From positions 1-12,004 of the forward strand of contig RFTO01000019.1 of assembly GCA_009923375.1 (NCBI GenBank): 12,004 nucleotides of DNA. The letters run 5' to 3'. Source of the DNA: Actinomycetota bacterium. Lineage in GTDB: Bacteria; Actinomycetota; Actinomycetes; S36-B12; UBA5976. The position numbers and the translations under genes were made by a program. Shown here one piece after another: positions 1-8,743 of this stretch; within the stretch, counting starts at the first letter, position 1; each line of letters starts with the position of its first letter. Below the pieces are notes generated by a model, which did not search any database, was not told where the DNA came from, and saw only the letters and a list, made by a program, of their open reading frames with translations.

Positions 1-816
1 GAGTTTGTTGCTGGTGTGTGGGGCAGCGCATCGCTTCCTTCACACAAGGGTCGCAATGGTGAGCAGATTTTGCGTGCAGCAGCAGCCGGCGAACTCGCTG
101 CGCTGGTCGTTGCCGGAGTTGACCCCAACGATTCATCCACGCCCGCTCTGTTCGAGCAAGGACTCGCTGCGGACACTTTCATTGTGTCGCTTGAGACCCG
201 TCACAGCGCAGTTACCCAAGCCGCTGACGTTGTGTTTCCAGTTGCTGTGGTGACAGAGAAGCAAGGCTCGTTTGTGAACTGGGAGGGACGTCTGCAGAGT
301 TTTGGAGCGGTCTCCCACACCACGACGATCCTCTCCGATGCGCGGGTGTTGGCGGATATCGCCGATGCGATGGGGGTCTCAGCCTTTCCGACCACGGTCA
401 CAGCAATCCGTCGAGAGATGCAGACATTGCGAACAGTGCGGGATGTAAACGCTCATTCCGCTGCGGCACCTAGCAGTGCCGCAGCAGCATCGGTTGACGG
501 AGTGCGCCTTGCCACCTGGCATGAGTTGCTCGATGCAGGCACATTGCAGGGTGGTGAGCCATTCCTGGCTGCGACCGCCCGACCAGTCGTGGCTCGTATG
601 TCTGCCGACACTGCTGCTGCAGCTGGTATCGCAGACGGTGACATGGTTGCCATTTCCTGCAACGGCGCTTCGATCGAGCTTCCCGCAGCGATCACCACCG
701 GCATGGTGAGCAACACGGTGTGGGTCCCATCGAACGCGGTGGAGTGCAACCCGAATGTGACTCTGCAGGCACACGCCGGTGCAGTTGTGAACATCACTCG
801 GGCGGGAGGTCGATGA
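1..816 (+). CDS. nuoG: NADH-quinone oxidoreductase subunit G (C-terminal part, 5' truncated)
   Basis: This is the large iron-sulfur subunit of the peripheral arm of complex I, which passes electrons from NADH toward quinone. Only the last 271 residues are visible; the frame is open from base 1, so the N-terminal Fe-S region and the start lie upstream of the window. What remains is the end of the molybdopterin-oxidoreductase-like fold. The block at residues 75-101 (ADVVFPVAVVTEKQGSF followed by VNWEGR) is typical of actinobacterial NuoG. An Ala/Ser-rich linker follows at about 150-165, then a C-terminal beta-barrel domain (about 190-268) of the molybdopterin-dinucleotide-binding type, recognisable from SADTAAAAGIADGD. 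No molybdenum cofactor is expected in NuoG. The stop overlaps the nuoH start, which fits translational coupling. The identity is supported by the motifs and by nuoH to nuoN following in standard order. Confidence 0.95.
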   Translation, partial: EFVAGVWGSASLPSHKGRNGEQILRAAAAGELAALVVAGVDPNDSSTPALFEQGLAADTFIVSLETRHSAVTQAADVVFPVAVVTEKQGSFVNWEGRLQSFGAVSHTTTILSDARVLADIADAMGVSAFPTTVTAIRREMQTLRTVRDVNAHSAAAPSSAAAASVDGVRLATWHELLDAGTLQGGEPFLAATARPVVARMSADTAAAAGIADGDMVAISCNGASIELPAAITTGMVSNTVWVPSNAVECNPNVTLQAHAGAVVNITRAGGR

Positions 817-2126
817 CCGCGATGTCAACTTTCAATGACCCGTTGTGGTTATCCGTGCTCAAGGTGCTCGGAGTGTTCGTGCTCTTGGTCGTCATGACGC
901 TTTTCACCATCTGGGCCGAGCGACGCATCGTCGGCCGTATGCAGCACCGTCCCGGCCCGAACCGCACAGGCCCCTTCGGGCTCCTGCAATCGTTGATGGA
1001 CGGAATCAAGCTTGCGCTGAAGGAAGACATCACCCCAACCGGCGCAGACAAGGCTGTATTCATTCTGGCTCCGATCATCGCAGTGGGACCTGCATTCCTT
1101 ACTTGGGCAGTGATCCCCTTGGGGCCAGCCACCAACATGTTCGGCCACATGAGTCCGCTGCAGCTGACCGACTTCCCAGTCTCGGTTCTCTACATTCTGG
1201 CTATCGCGAGTGTCGGCATTTACGGCATCGTGCTCGCGGGTTGGTCGTCAAACTCGACTTACTCATTACTGGGCGGCCTGCGCTCAAGTGCCCAGATGAT
1301 CTCCTACGAGATCGCCATGGGCCTGTCGTTCGTCGCCGTGTTCCTTTACGCCGGCTCGATGTCCACCAGTGACATCGTCAATGCGCAAGCTCACGGATGG
1401 TACGTCGTGCTGCTGCTGCCATCGTTCGCGATTTACGTGGTGTCAATGGTTGGCGAGACCAACCGTGCACCGTTCGACCTACCCGAAGCTGAAGGTGAGC
1501 TTGTCGGCGGCTTCCACACTGAGTACTCGTCGCTGAAGTTCGCCCTGTTCTTCCTCGCCGAGTACGTCAACATGGTGACCGTTTCTGCACTCGCCACGAC
1601 GTTGTTCCTCGGCGGCTGGCGGGCGCCTTACGGAGTCGACAACCTTTGGGCTGGCGCCAACGAAGGCTGGATGCCTCTTATCTGGTTCCTCGGCAAGGTG
1701 TTCGCCTTCCTCTTCATCTTCATCTGGCTGCGTGGCACCCTTCCGCGTCTGCGCTACGACCAGTTCATGAAGTTCGGTTGGAAGGTCTTGATCCCGACAT
1801 CAATCGTGTGGCTGCTCGTCGTCGCCACTGCACGGGCGCTGCGCAACCAGGGGAGCGCGGATTACCGCACAGTCCTCTTCGGTGCGGCTGGTGTGATGGT
1901 TGTTGTCTTTGCCCTGAGCAGCATGACCGAGCGTCAGCGAAAGGTGAAGGAAGCTGCTTCTGCAGCCGACTACGCCGCGCGTGAACGTGCGTCATATGCG
2001 AATTACCCGGTGCCATTGACCGCCGAGCAGCTTGCTGCTGTATCGCCGGTCGCTGTCGCCGTTGCTGATAACGCGGATACTTCCGCGACTGCGACTGATG
2101 AAGGCCAGGAGGCGAACCATGGCTGA
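813..2126 (+). CDS. nuoH: NADH-quinone oxidoreductase subunit H
   Basis: This is the membrane subunit at the junction of the peripheral and membrane arms of complex I and forms part of the quinone chamber. The 437-residue product carries the family blocks GRMQHRPGPNRTGP (41-54), LRSSAQMISYEIAMG (156-170, with the conserved Glu at 166) and the loop ETNRAPFDLPEAEGELVGGF (215-234), rich in conserved acids that contact quinone-site residues. About eight hydrophobic segments are visible. The C-terminal tail after about residue 370 is polar and Ala-rich, an extension common in actinobacteria. The start is ambiguous: ATG at 813 overlaps the nuoG stop (ATGA), while ATG at 822 gives a product three residues shorter. 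The GGGAGG at 804-809 lies 3 bases before the first and 12 before the second. An 8-base overlap with nuoI indicates coupled translation. Confidence 0.96.
   Translation: MTAMSTFNDPLWLSVLKVLGVFVLLVVMTLFTIWAERRIVGRMQHRPGPNRTGPFGLLQSLMDGIKLALKEDITPTGADKAVFILAPIIAVGPAFLTWAVIPLGPATNMFGHMSPLQLTDFPVSVLYILAIASVGIYGIVLAGWSSNSTYSLLGGLRSSAQMISYEIAMGLSFVAVFLYAGSMSTSDIVNAQAHGWYVVLLLPSFAIYVVSMVGETNRAPFDLPEAEGELVGGFHTEYSSLKFALFFLAEYVNMVTVSALATTLFLGGWRAPYGVDNLWAGANEGWMPLIWFLGKVFAFLFIFIWLRGTLPRLRYDQFMKFGWKVLIPTSIVWLLVVATARALRNQGSADYRTVLFGAAGVMVVVFALSSMTERQRKVKEAASAADYAARERASYANYPVPLTAEQLAAVSPVAVAVADNADTSATATDEGQEANHG
2107..2112 (+). promoter_or_regulatory. Ribosome binding site of nuoI
   Basis: A perfect AGGAGG lies inside the last codons of nuoH, six bases before the ATG at 2119. 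It decides the nuoI start over the longer in-frame reading that begins far inside nuoH. Confidence 0.8.
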
Positions 2127-2664
2127 GTTGCCACAGGTGGTGCGCGGGTTCGGTGTCACCTTCAGGACGATGTTCAAGAAGGTCATCACCCAGCAGTATC
2201 CCGAGGAGCGCGACAAGTTCCCGCCGATGCCGAGATTCCATGGCCGTCACCAGCTGAACCGCTACGCCGACGGCTTGGAGAAGTGCATCGGTTGTGAGTT
2301 GTGCGCATGGGCGTGCCCGGCGGATGCAATCTATGTTGAAGGTGCTGACAACACAGACACTGAGCGCTTCAGCCCTGGTGAGCGTTACGGCCGCGTCTAC
2401 CAGATCAACTATCTGCGCTGCATCCTGTGTGGTTTGTGCATTGAAGCGTGCCCAACGCGCGCGCTGACGATGACTAACGAGTACGAACTTGCAGATAACA
2501 GCCGCGAGAAACTCATCTACGAGAAGCAGGATTTGCTCGCACCCATGTTGCCTGGGATGCAGCAGCCTCCGCATGACATGGCGGAAGGTTCGACCTCGGA
2601 GGATTACTACAGCAGCCGGATCTTGGGTCCGAACTCTGTTGCGCCGGCGACAGGGGAACGTTGA
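2119..2664 (+). CDS. nuoI: NADH-quinone oxidoreductase subunit I (2x4Fe-4S)
   Basis: This ferredoxin-like subunit carries clusters N6a and N6b, which relay electrons to the N2 cluster of NuoB in complex I. The 181-residue product has two intact 4Fe-4S motifs: CIGCELCAWACP (Cys 56, 59, 62, 66) and CILCGLCIEACP (Cys 101, 104, 107, 111). Each chain's fourth Cys is followed by Pro, as in the family. The N-terminal segment (about 1-50), which packs on the membrane arm, is present, unlike in the short NuoI-like protein at the end of the window. The C-terminal tail after the second cluster is acidic and polar and normal in length for actinobacteria. The gene overlaps nuoH by 8 bases and ends in TGATG, sharing one base with nuoJ. 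Confidence 0.97.
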   Translation: MAELPQVVRGFGVTFRTMFKKVITQQYPEERDKFPPMPRFHGRHQLNRYADGLEKCIGCELCAWACPADAIYVEGADNTDTERFSPGERYGRVYQINYLRCILCGLCIEACPTRALTMTNEYELADNSREKLIYEKQDLLAPMLPGMQQPPHDMAEGSTSEDYYSSRILGPNSVAPATGER

Positions 2665-3443
2665 TGGCTATCGTTTTCTGGGTTTGCGCAATCCTGTCCG
2701 TCCTTGGCGGCTTTGGAATGGTCATCTCTCGCAAGGCGGTTCACAGCGCCCTGTGGCTGGCGTTGACGATGGTGAACCTCGCGGTGCTCTACGTATCGCA
2801 GAACGCCGAGTTCCTCGGCATCGTTCAGATTGTGGTCTACACCGGCGCTGTGATGATGCTCTTCCTTTTTGTCTTGATGATCGTCGGCGTCGACTCCAGT
2901 GACTCACTCGTTGAGACGATTCGTGGTCACCGACTCGCATCCATTGCAGCAATCGTCGTCCTTGCCTCGCTGGTCACAGTGATGGTTGTGGAAGGCGTGA
3001 AGAACTTGATCGTGAACGACAGCCCCGTGGGGCTGGAGCAAGCGAACGCTTTTGATGGTGGCAACGTCGCTGGCATCGCGCGCTTGCTCTTTGGTCGTTA
3101 TGTGTTCGCCTTCGAAGCCACCTCCGCCCTGCTCATCACCGCTGTGCTCGGCGCGATGGTCTTGGCACACCGTGAGCGCTTTGCACCAGCGAAGACTCAG
3201 GAGATGCTGTCGCGTGAGCGTTTGAACGACCCAGCGAATGCCGCTGGCCTGCCGGCGCCGGGCGTCTATGCACGACACAACTCAGTGTCGACTCCGGCCC
3301 TCTTGCCTGATGGCTCCACCGCCGAGAGCTCGATTATGGCTCCACTGGCGGCTCGTGGTGTGGTGGATGACGTTCGTGAGTACATCGCACTCAGCGCCGC
3401 TGCTGATGCTGCCGTCACCGAAGATGAAGGGGAAAACTCATGA
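2664..3443 (+). CDS. nuoJ: NADH-quinone oxidoreductase subunit J
   Basis: This is a small membrane subunit of complex I that lies between NuoH and NuoK in the proton path (ND6 homologue). The 259-residue product has the family signature in the third helix, IVQIVVYTGAVMMLFLFVLM, with the conserved Tyr at about residue 59 next to the pi-bulge Gly. About five hydrophobic helices end near residue 170. A long hydrophilic C-terminal tail follows (about 170-259), containing PAPGVYARHNSVSTPALLPD, a tail seen in actinobacterial NuoJ and absent from the shorter E. coli protein. The ATG at 2664 is preferred; an in-frame TTG directly before it is possible. AGGGGA at about 2652-2657 serves as a modest ribosome site. 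The gene overlaps nuoI by 1 base and nuoK by 4. Confidence 0.96.
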   Translation: MAIVFWVCAILSVLGGFGMVISRKAVHSALWLALTMVNLAVLYVSQNAEFLGIVQIVVYTGAVMMLFLFVLMIVGVDSSDSLVETIRGHRLASIAAIVVLASLVTVMVVEGVKNLIVNDSPVGLEQANAFDGGNVAGIARLLFGRYVFAFEATSALLITAVLGAMVLAHRERFAPAKTQEMLSRERLNDPANAAGLPAPGVYARHNSVSTPALLPDGSTAESSIMAPLAARGVVDDVREYIALSAAADAAVTEDEGENS

Positions 3444-3739
3444 GCCCCGCTCATTACCTCGCGCTGTCGGCGCTCCTGCTGTGCCTCGGGGCGGCTGGAG
3501 TTCTTATCCGACGCAATGCCATCGTGATGTTCATGAGCGTCGAGCTCATGTTGAACGCCGCAAACCTCGCCCTCGTCACAGCGTCCCGGATGCACGGCAC
3601 CCTCGATGGCCAGGTGTTCGCCTTCTTCGCCATGGTGGTTGCTGCGGCTGAGGTGGTGGTGGGTCTGGCGATCATCGTGCAGATCTTCCGCAGCCGCCGA
3701 ACGGCCTCCATCGATGACGCAAGTCTGCTGAAGTACTGA
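3440..3739 (+). CDS. nuoK: NADH-quinone oxidoreductase subunit K
   Basis: This three-helix membrane subunit of complex I (ND4L/MrpC homologue) contributes to proton translocation. The product is 99 residues, the usual length. The two conserved membrane glutamates are present: Glu35 in MFMSVELMLNAANL and Glu71 in VVAAAEVVVGLAII, matching the pair known to be important in E. coli NuoK (Glu36 and Glu72). The start overlaps the nuoJ stop as ATGA, with AAGGGGA at about 3427-3433 as ribosome site. It is followed by a 20-base gap before nuoL, the only real gap in this stretch of the operon. Confidence 0.97.
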   Translation: MSPAHYLALSALLLCLGAAGVLIRRNAIVMFMSVELMLNAANLALVTASRMHGTLDGQVFAFFAMVVAAAEVVVGLAIIVQIFRSRRTASIDDASLLKY

Positions 3740-3743
3740 GTTA

Positions 3744-3750
3744 AGGGAGA
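3744..3750 (+). promoter_or_regulatory. Ribosome binding site of nuoL
   Basis: AGGGAGA lies nine bases before the nuoL ATG, in the only untranslated gap (3740-3759) between nuo genes here. It allows independent initiation rather than stop-start coupling. Confidence 0.65.
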
Positions 3751-3759
3751 AGTCTCGAG

Positions 3760-5634
3760 ATGAGCCTGTTCAGCCCGGCGCTGCTTGTCGGCATCCCGTT
3801 GGTGTCCGCAGCGGTGCTTCTGCTGCTGGGTAAGCGAAGCAACGCATGGGGACACTTCCTCGGCACAACTGCATCCATCGCATCCTTCGGTGTGGCAGTT
3901 GCAGCCGTGATGCATCTCGTCTCACAGCCGGTAGGCAGTCGCGAGATCAATCAGACTGTGTGGAACTGGTTCACGGTCGGTAATTTCTCCGTCGACGTCA
4001 CGCTCAGCATCGATGCACTCTCGGGAGTGTTCATCCTGCTGATCACGGGAGTCGGCTCGCTGATTCACATTTACTCCATCGGCTACATGAGCCACGATGA
4101 GAACCGACGCAAATTCTTCGCCTATCTCAACTTGTTTATCGCGGCGATGCTCCTTCTCGTGCTGGCGAACAACTTCCTTCTCCTTTATGTCGGTTGGGAA
4201 GGCGTGGGTTTGGCGTCGTTCCTGCTGATCGGCTTCTGGCAGCACAAGAACAGCGCGTCCACGGCGGCGAATAAAGCCTTTATTCTCAACCGTGTCGGCG
4301 ACTTCGGATTAGCTGCCGCAGTCATGCTGATGTTCGTCACCTTCGGATCCGTGTCGTTCCCGACGGTTTTTGCGCACGTCGGCAGTGCACCCGGCCATAC
4401 GACCACCTGGATCGCCTTAGCCCTGCTCCTTGCCGCTTGTGGCAAGTCGGCACAGTTCCCGCTGCAGTCGTGGCTACTCGATGCGATGGAGGGGCCGACT
4501 CCAGTCTCAGCCCTGATTCACGCAGCCACCATGGTCACCGCCGGTGTCTACCTCGTCGCCCGCAGCAACGCGATTTTCGATCTCACACAAACCGGCCGTA
4601 CCGCCGTGATGATCGTTGGCACGATCACCTTGCTGATGGGTGCTGTCATCGGTATTGCAAAGGATGACATCAAGAAGGCCCTTGCCGGTTCCACGATGAG
4701 TCAGATCGGCTACATGATGCTTGCCGTCGGCCTTGGCCCGGTGGGCTATGTCTGGGCCATCTTCCACTTGCTCACCCACGGATTCTTCAAGGCCAACATG
4801 TTCCTCGGTGCTGGTTCGGTGATGCATGGGATGAACGACGACGTGAACATGCGCCACTACGGAGCATTACGCAAGTCAATGGCGATCACCTTTGGCACCT
4901 TCCTGATTGGTTACCTTGCCATCATCGGCGTGCCGCCGTTTGCAGGCTTCTTCTCCAAGGACGAGATCATCAAAGCCGCCTTTGAGCAGAGCGTCTGGGC
5001 TGGCGCGGCCGCATTGCTCGGCGCCGGAATCACCGCGTATTACATGTCTCGGGTGATGTTCATGACCTTCTTCGGCAAGGCTCGCTGGCAATCAGGGGTG
5101 CACCCACATGAGTCACCTGCGGTGATGACCATCCCGTTGATCGTGCTCGCGCTGCTATCCGCAGTTGCGGGTTACGGCTTGTTGCACGTCATCAATCTGG
5201 AAGAATGGTTGACGCCATTGCTGCATCCGACGACAGGGGAACTTCCTTTCAATGAGGCGCTCTTGCTGCCTGGAACGCTGGCAGTTGTTGCTGTGGGCGT
5301 GGTGCTGGCGTGGTTCGCCTATGGCAGCACTCACGAAATCCCTGTGCAGGCACCTCGTGGCAACGCCTTTATCCGCGCCGCACGAGCCGACCTCGGGGGC
5401 GACGCATTCAACCAGGAGGTCGTCATCGGCCCTGGTGAGCGTTTGACCGCAACCCTCGTCGCTGTCGATGAGAAGGTGCTCGATGCATCGGTCATGGGCA
5501 TAGCGGACACATTCACCGGCTTGGGTGGGCGCTTTCGTAGCCTTCAAACAGGTTTCACGCGTTCTTATGCACTTGTCATGGTCGTCGGCGTGATCATCGT
5601 CGGCGCGGTCGCATTCTTGGTGAGGTTGTCATGA
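3760..5634 (+). CDS. nuoL: NADH-quinone oxidoreductase subunit L
   Basis: This is the distal antiporter-like proton-pumping subunit of complex I (ND5/MrpA type). The product is 624 residues, the usual length, with many hydrophobic helices. The channel residues are intact: Glu147 in LLYVGWEGVGLASF, Lys229 in ACGKSAQFPLQSW, His254 in VSALIHAATMVTAGVY, the His336/His340/Lys344 group in IFHLLTHGFFKANMFL, and Lys400 in FAGFFSKDEI. These align with E. coli Glu144, Lys229, His254, His334, His338, Lys342 and Lys399, recalled from the literature. The C-terminal region (after about 510) contains a polar segment expected for the start of the lateral helix, then a final hydrophobic anchor (about 600-622). 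The gene overlaps nuoM by four bases. Confidence 0.97.
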   Translation: MSLFSPALLVGIPLVSAAVLLLLGKRSNAWGHFLGTTASIASFGVAVAAVMHLVSQPVGSREINQTVWNWFTVGNFSVDVTLSIDALSGVFILLITGVGSLIHIYSIGYMSHDENRRKFFAYLNLFIAAMLLLVLANNFLLLYVGWEGVGLASFLLIGFWQHKNSASTAANKAFILNRVGDFGLAAAVMLMFVTFGSVSFPTVFAHVGSAPGHTTTWIALALLLAACGKSAQFPLQSWLLDAMEGPTPVSALIHAATMVTAGVYLVARSNAIFDLTQTGRTAVMIVGTITLLMGAVIGIAKDDIKKALAGSTMSQIGYMMLAVGLGPVGYVWAIFHLLTHGFFKANMFLGAGSVMHGMNDDVNMRHYGALRKSMAITFGTFLIGYLAIIGVPPFAGFFSKDEIIKAAFEQSVWAGAAALLGAGITAYYMSRVMFMTFFGKARWQSGVHPHESPAVMTIPLIVLALLSAVAGYGLLHVINLEEWLTPLLHPTTGELPFNEALLLPGTLAVVAVGVVLAWFAYGSTHEIPVQAPRGNAFIRAARADLGGDAFNQEVVIGPGERLTATLVAVDEKVLDASVMGIADTFTGLGGRFRSLQTGFTRSYALVMVVGVIIVGAVAFLVRLS

Positions 5635-7172
5635 GCACATTCCCCTGGCTGACCGCGCTTTTGGCGTTCCCGCTGATGTCTGCCGCAGTGGTCATGGTGA
5701 TGCCCAAGGGCAACGCCGCCACCGTTAAGCGAGCCGCCTTCGGTTTCTCGTTGGTCCCAGTTGCGATCATCGCTTACCTCTGGTCGCAGTTCGATGCAAA
5801 CGCCACCGAGCAGTTCCAGTTCGCTGAGAACACCGAGTGGATTCGCGGTTGGGGAGTGCACTACGCCCTCGGAGTTGACGGGATCGCCTTGGCGATGATT
5901 GCACTCTCGGTCATCTTGGTTCCCGTCGTCATAATCGCCGGCTGGAACGACGTGGAGAACCGCGGCAGCGGCAATGTGGCTGAGTACTTCGCCTGGTTCC
6001 TGGTCTTGGAGACTTTCATGGTCGGCGTTTTCGCTGCCACCGATGTATTCCTCTTCTATGTGTTCTTCGAAGCGATGCTGGTGCCGGTCTACTTCCTCAT
6101 CGGGCGTTTTGGCGGACCTCGTGGTGCCTTCGCAGCGATGAAATTCTTCATCTATTCGTTGGTCGGTGGATTGATCATGCTGGCCGCACTCATCGGTCTT
6201 TACGTCATCAGCAGCCGCAACGGCATTGGATCATTTGCATATGCCGACCTGCTGGGCTTGAAGATGGACCCGAACACCCAAAAGCTGCTTTTCCTCGGGT
6301 TCTTCGCCGCCTTCGCAATCAAGGCCCCGTTGGTTCCTGTTCACACCTGGCTGCCGGATGCTGCCCAGCAAGCGACCCCAGCCACCACTGTCTTACTTGT
6401 TGGCGTCCTCGACAAGGTCGGCACCTTCGGAATGCTCCGACTTTGCCTGCCGCTATTTCCCGAGGCTGCGCGTTGGTTCACGCCGACAGTGTTGATCCTC
6501 GGACTCGTTGGCATCATTTATGGTGCCATCGTTGCTATCGGGCAGACGGACATGCGTCGTTTGATTGCTTTCACCTCGATCTCGCACTTCGGTTTCATCA
6601 CCATCGGTGTGTTCGTCATGACCAGCCTCGGCCAGTCCGGTGCGACTTTGTACATGGTGAACCACGGCTTCTCCACCGCAGCGTTGTTGTTGCTGGTCGG
6701 CTATCTCATCAGCCGCCGCGGATCTGCGCGAATTGCGGATTTTGGTGGCGTCCACAAGGTCGCCCCTGTGTTAGCGGGCTTGTTCCTCGTCGCTGGTCTG
6801 TCGTCATTGGCACTGCCTGGCATGAGCAGTTTTGTCAGCGAGTTCATGGTGTTGCAAGGAACCTTCCTGCAGCACCCCGTTATTGCTTTGATCGCCACCA
6901 GTGGGGTAGTCCTGGCTGCGACTTACATCCTGGTGATGTACAAGCGCACAATGACCGGTCCGGTGGGTCAGGGAGTGGAAGTAGTCACAGAACTCAATCG
7001 CCGCGAGATCTGGGCGATTAGTCCGTTAGTGGCCGCACTTCTGGTATTTGGCTTCTTTCCCAAGCCCGTTCTCGATGTTGTTAACCCGGCCATCGCCAGA
7101 GTGATGCAGCAAATCGGAGCGGTCGATCCTCAACCACGGGTCGCAGTTGTCGACACTAAGGCAGGTCAGTGA
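5631..7172 (+). CDS. nuoM: NADH-quinone oxidoreductase subunit M
   Basis: This is the middle antiporter-like proton-pumping subunit of complex I (ND4 type). The 513-residue product keeps the key charged residues: Glu147 in FYVFFEAMLVPVYFLIG, Lys231 in AIKAPLVPVHTWLPDA, Lys262 in LDKVGTFGM, His319 in SISHFGF, His345 in VNHGF and Glu404 in SFVSEFMVL. The stretch LPDAAQQATPATTVLLVG differs from the HTEAP form of proteobacteria and fits actinobacterial NuoM. It starts on the nuoL stop (ATGA) and its TGA shares one base with the nuoN ATG, so the three antiporter-like subunits are translated as a coupled unit. Confidence 0.97.
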   Translation: MSTFPWLTALLAFPLMSAAVVMVMPKGNAATVKRAAFGFSLVPVAIIAYLWSQFDANATEQFQFAENTEWIRGWGVHYALGVDGIALAMIALSVILVPVVIIAGWNDVENRGSGNVAEYFAWFLVLETFMVGVFAATDVFLFYVFFEAMLVPVYFLIGRFGGPRGAFAAMKFFIYSLVGGLIMLAALIGLYVISSRNGIGSFAYADLLGLKMDPNTQKLLFLGFFAAFAIKAPLVPVHTWLPDAAQQATPATTVLLVGVLDKVGTFGMLRLCLPLFPEAARWFTPTVLILGLVGIIYGAIVAIGQTDMRRLIAFTSISHFGFITIGVFVMTSLGQSGATLYMVNHGFSTAALLLLVGYLISRRGSARIADFGGVHKVAPVLAGLFLVAGLSSLALPGMSSFVSEFMVLQGTFLQHPVIALIATSGVVLAATYILVMYKRTMTGPVGQGVEVVTELNRREIWAISPLVAALLVFGFFPKPVLDVVNPAIARVMQQIGAVDPQPRVAVVDTKAGQ

Positions 7173-8710
7173 TGGGTCCGCAACCGTTCACGATGCCGCA
7201 CATCGAGTACTCGGCGCTGGCGCCAGTGTTCGTCCTGTTCGTGGCTGCCACTCTCGGTGTGCTGATTGAGGCTTTTGTGGGACGCACTCTGCGGCGTCAG
7301 CTGCAGTTGCTTGTGACTTTCGGCTCGCTGATTATCGCTTTGGCATTTGCGATCACACAGTGGAGCTCCCATGCAGTCGTCGCTGAAGGTGCGCTTGCAT
7401 TGGATGGCCCGGCCGTCCTCTTACAGATCACCTTGTTGGTCATCGCAATCGTGGGCGCACTCCTAATGGCTGAGACCAAAGCGGATCCGGCTGGAGATGC
7501 GTTCGCGCCGCGCACGTCAGCGATTCCTGGCAGTGATGATGAGCGAGAGTTCACCATGCGCGGCTGGACCCAGACGGAGATCTGGCCACTGTTTCTCTTC
7601 GCTGTCAGCGGTTCCATCCTGTTCCCGATGGCCAATGACCTGCTGACGATGTTCATCGCCTTGGAGATGCTGTCGTTGCCGTTGTACCTCCTGGTTGGCA
7701 TGTCCCGCCGTCGACGTTTGCTCTCACAAGAGGCGGCACTGAAGTACTTCGTCCTCGGTGCCTTCGCGTCTGCTCTGTTCCTCTTCGGTGCCGCATTGAT
7801 CTATGCAGCGTCAGGTGAATTGACGCTCGGTGCCATCGCTAACGCTGCCAACCAGGACTCCAGCACCACATCGTTGATGCTCATCGGCGCTGTGCTCGTA
7901 CTGGTCGGCTTGTTCTTCAAGGTCGGCGCCGCTCCTTTCCATCAGTGGAGCCCAGACGTCTATCAAGGTGCACCAACTGCGATCACTGCGTACATGTCTG
8001 CGGCCACCAAGATTGCAGCCTTCGGCGCTGTCATGCGTTTGCTTTATGTCGGGCTGCAGGGTTTGCAGTGGGATTGGCAACCTGTCGTCGCCACCGTCGC
8101 AGTTATCTCGATGCTCGTCGGTTCATCTGCTGCTTTGGTGCAAACGAATATCAAGCGAGTGTTGGCATACTCGTCGGTGGCCCACGCAGGCTTCATCATG
8201 ACCGCCATGTTGGCTGTCAACCCTCGCGGTCTCGCGGGTGCGTTGACTTACCTCGTGACCTATGGGTTCGTCAGCACAGCAGCCTTCGCTGTGGTCTCCT
8301 TGGTTCGAAGCCCCGCGGGTGAAGCAAATGACATCTCGCAGTGGGCGGGGTTGGGTCGCAAGTCACCAGTCACGGCAGCTGTGTTCACCTTCCTCTTGCT
8401 GGCACTGGCGGGCTTGCCGCTGACCAGCGGATTCACAGCTAAGTTCGTGGCACTCTCGTCAGCCTGGAACGGGTGGACTGGTGGTGTGGTGATCGCCGCA
8501 GTACTCACCAGCGCGGTGGCGGCGTTCTTCTACCTGCGAATCATCGTGTCGATGTACTTCTCTCCCGCCAAGGATGACATCTCCGTCACCGTCCCCAGCA
8601 CCCTCACTCGCTTGGCCATTGGCGTTTGCGTCGGTATAACGACGGTGTTTGGATTCGCTCCGCAGGCGGTGCTGGCGCTCGTTGAGCATGCCGGAGTGTT
8701 CGTCAGCTGA
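7172..8710 (+). CDS. nuoN: NADH-quinone oxidoreductase subunit N
   Basis: This is the proximal antiporter-like subunit of complex I (ND2 type), next to NuoK. From ATG 7172 it is 512 residues. Key residues are present: Glu165 in MFIALEMLSLPLYLL, Lys250 in LFFKVGAAPFHQWSPDVYQG and Lys280 in SAATKIAAFG. A polar loop of about 35 residues (about 100-135, with many Asp/Glu) precedes the conserved helices, as in other actinobacterial NuoN. Start choice: an in-frame GTG at 7169 sits directly before ATG 7172, and ATG 7193 (MPHIEYSALAP) is a plausible later start; AAGGCAGG at 7159-7165 favours the early pair. This is the last gene of the canonical complex I operon. Confidence 0.96.
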   Translation: MGPQPFTMPHIEYSALAPVFVLFVAATLGVLIEAFVGRTLRRQLQLLVTFGSLIIALAFAITQWSSHAVVAEGALALDGPAVLLQITLLVIAIVGALLMAETKADPAGDAFAPRTSAIPGSDDEREFTMRGWTQTEIWPLFLFAVSGSILFPMANDLLTMFIALEMLSLPLYLLVGMSRRRRLLSQEAALKYFVLGAFASALFLFGAALIYAASGELTLGAIANAANQDSSTTSLMLIGAVLVLVGLFFKVGAAPFHQWSPDVYQGAPTAITAYMSAATKIAAFGAVMRLLYVGLQGLQWDWQPVVATVAVISMLVGSSAALVQTNIKRVLAYSSVAHAGFIMTAMLAVNPRGLAGALTYLVTYGFVSTAAFAVVSLVRSPAGEANDISQWAGLGRKSPVTAAVFTFLLLALAGLPLTSGFTAKFVALSSAWNGWTGGVVIAAVLTSAVAAFFYLRIIVSMYFSPAKDDISVTVPSTLTRLAIGVCVGITTVFGFAPQAVLALVEHAGVFVS

Positions 8711-8731
8711 GCGCAGCTGGCGAATCTCCCA

Positions 8732-8737
8732 TAAGTT
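8732..8737 (+). promoter_or_regulatory. Candidate -10 box of a leaderless promoter for the polyprenyl synthase
   Basis: TAAGTT matches the actinobacterial -10 pattern TANNNT. Exactly six bases separate it from the ATG at 8744, so a transcript starting at +1 would begin on the start codon. There is no Shine-Dalgarno before this ATG and no good -35 at normal spacing. Read-through from nuoN, only 33 bases away, is also possible. Confidence 0.4.
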
Positions 8738-8743
8738 AAGACC

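Noticed and set aside
379..828. A 149-codon minus-strand open frame opposite nuoG, Cys/Ser/Arg-rich.
   Set aside because: It is antisense to conserved nuoG domain sequence, has no ribosome site and no recognisable motif.
1765..2574. A 269-codon open frame on the minus strand across nuoH and nuoI.
   Set aside because: Its translation is Arg/Gln/Ser-rich low-complexity sequence typical of an antisense shadow in GC-rich coding DNA; the plus strand holds two unmistakable, fully conserved genes.
8704..8719. CAGCT-GAGCGC-AGCTG hairpin at the end of nuoN as an intrinsic terminator.
   Set aside because: The stem is only five pairs and no T-run follows; it overlaps the nuoN stop and is too weak to call.
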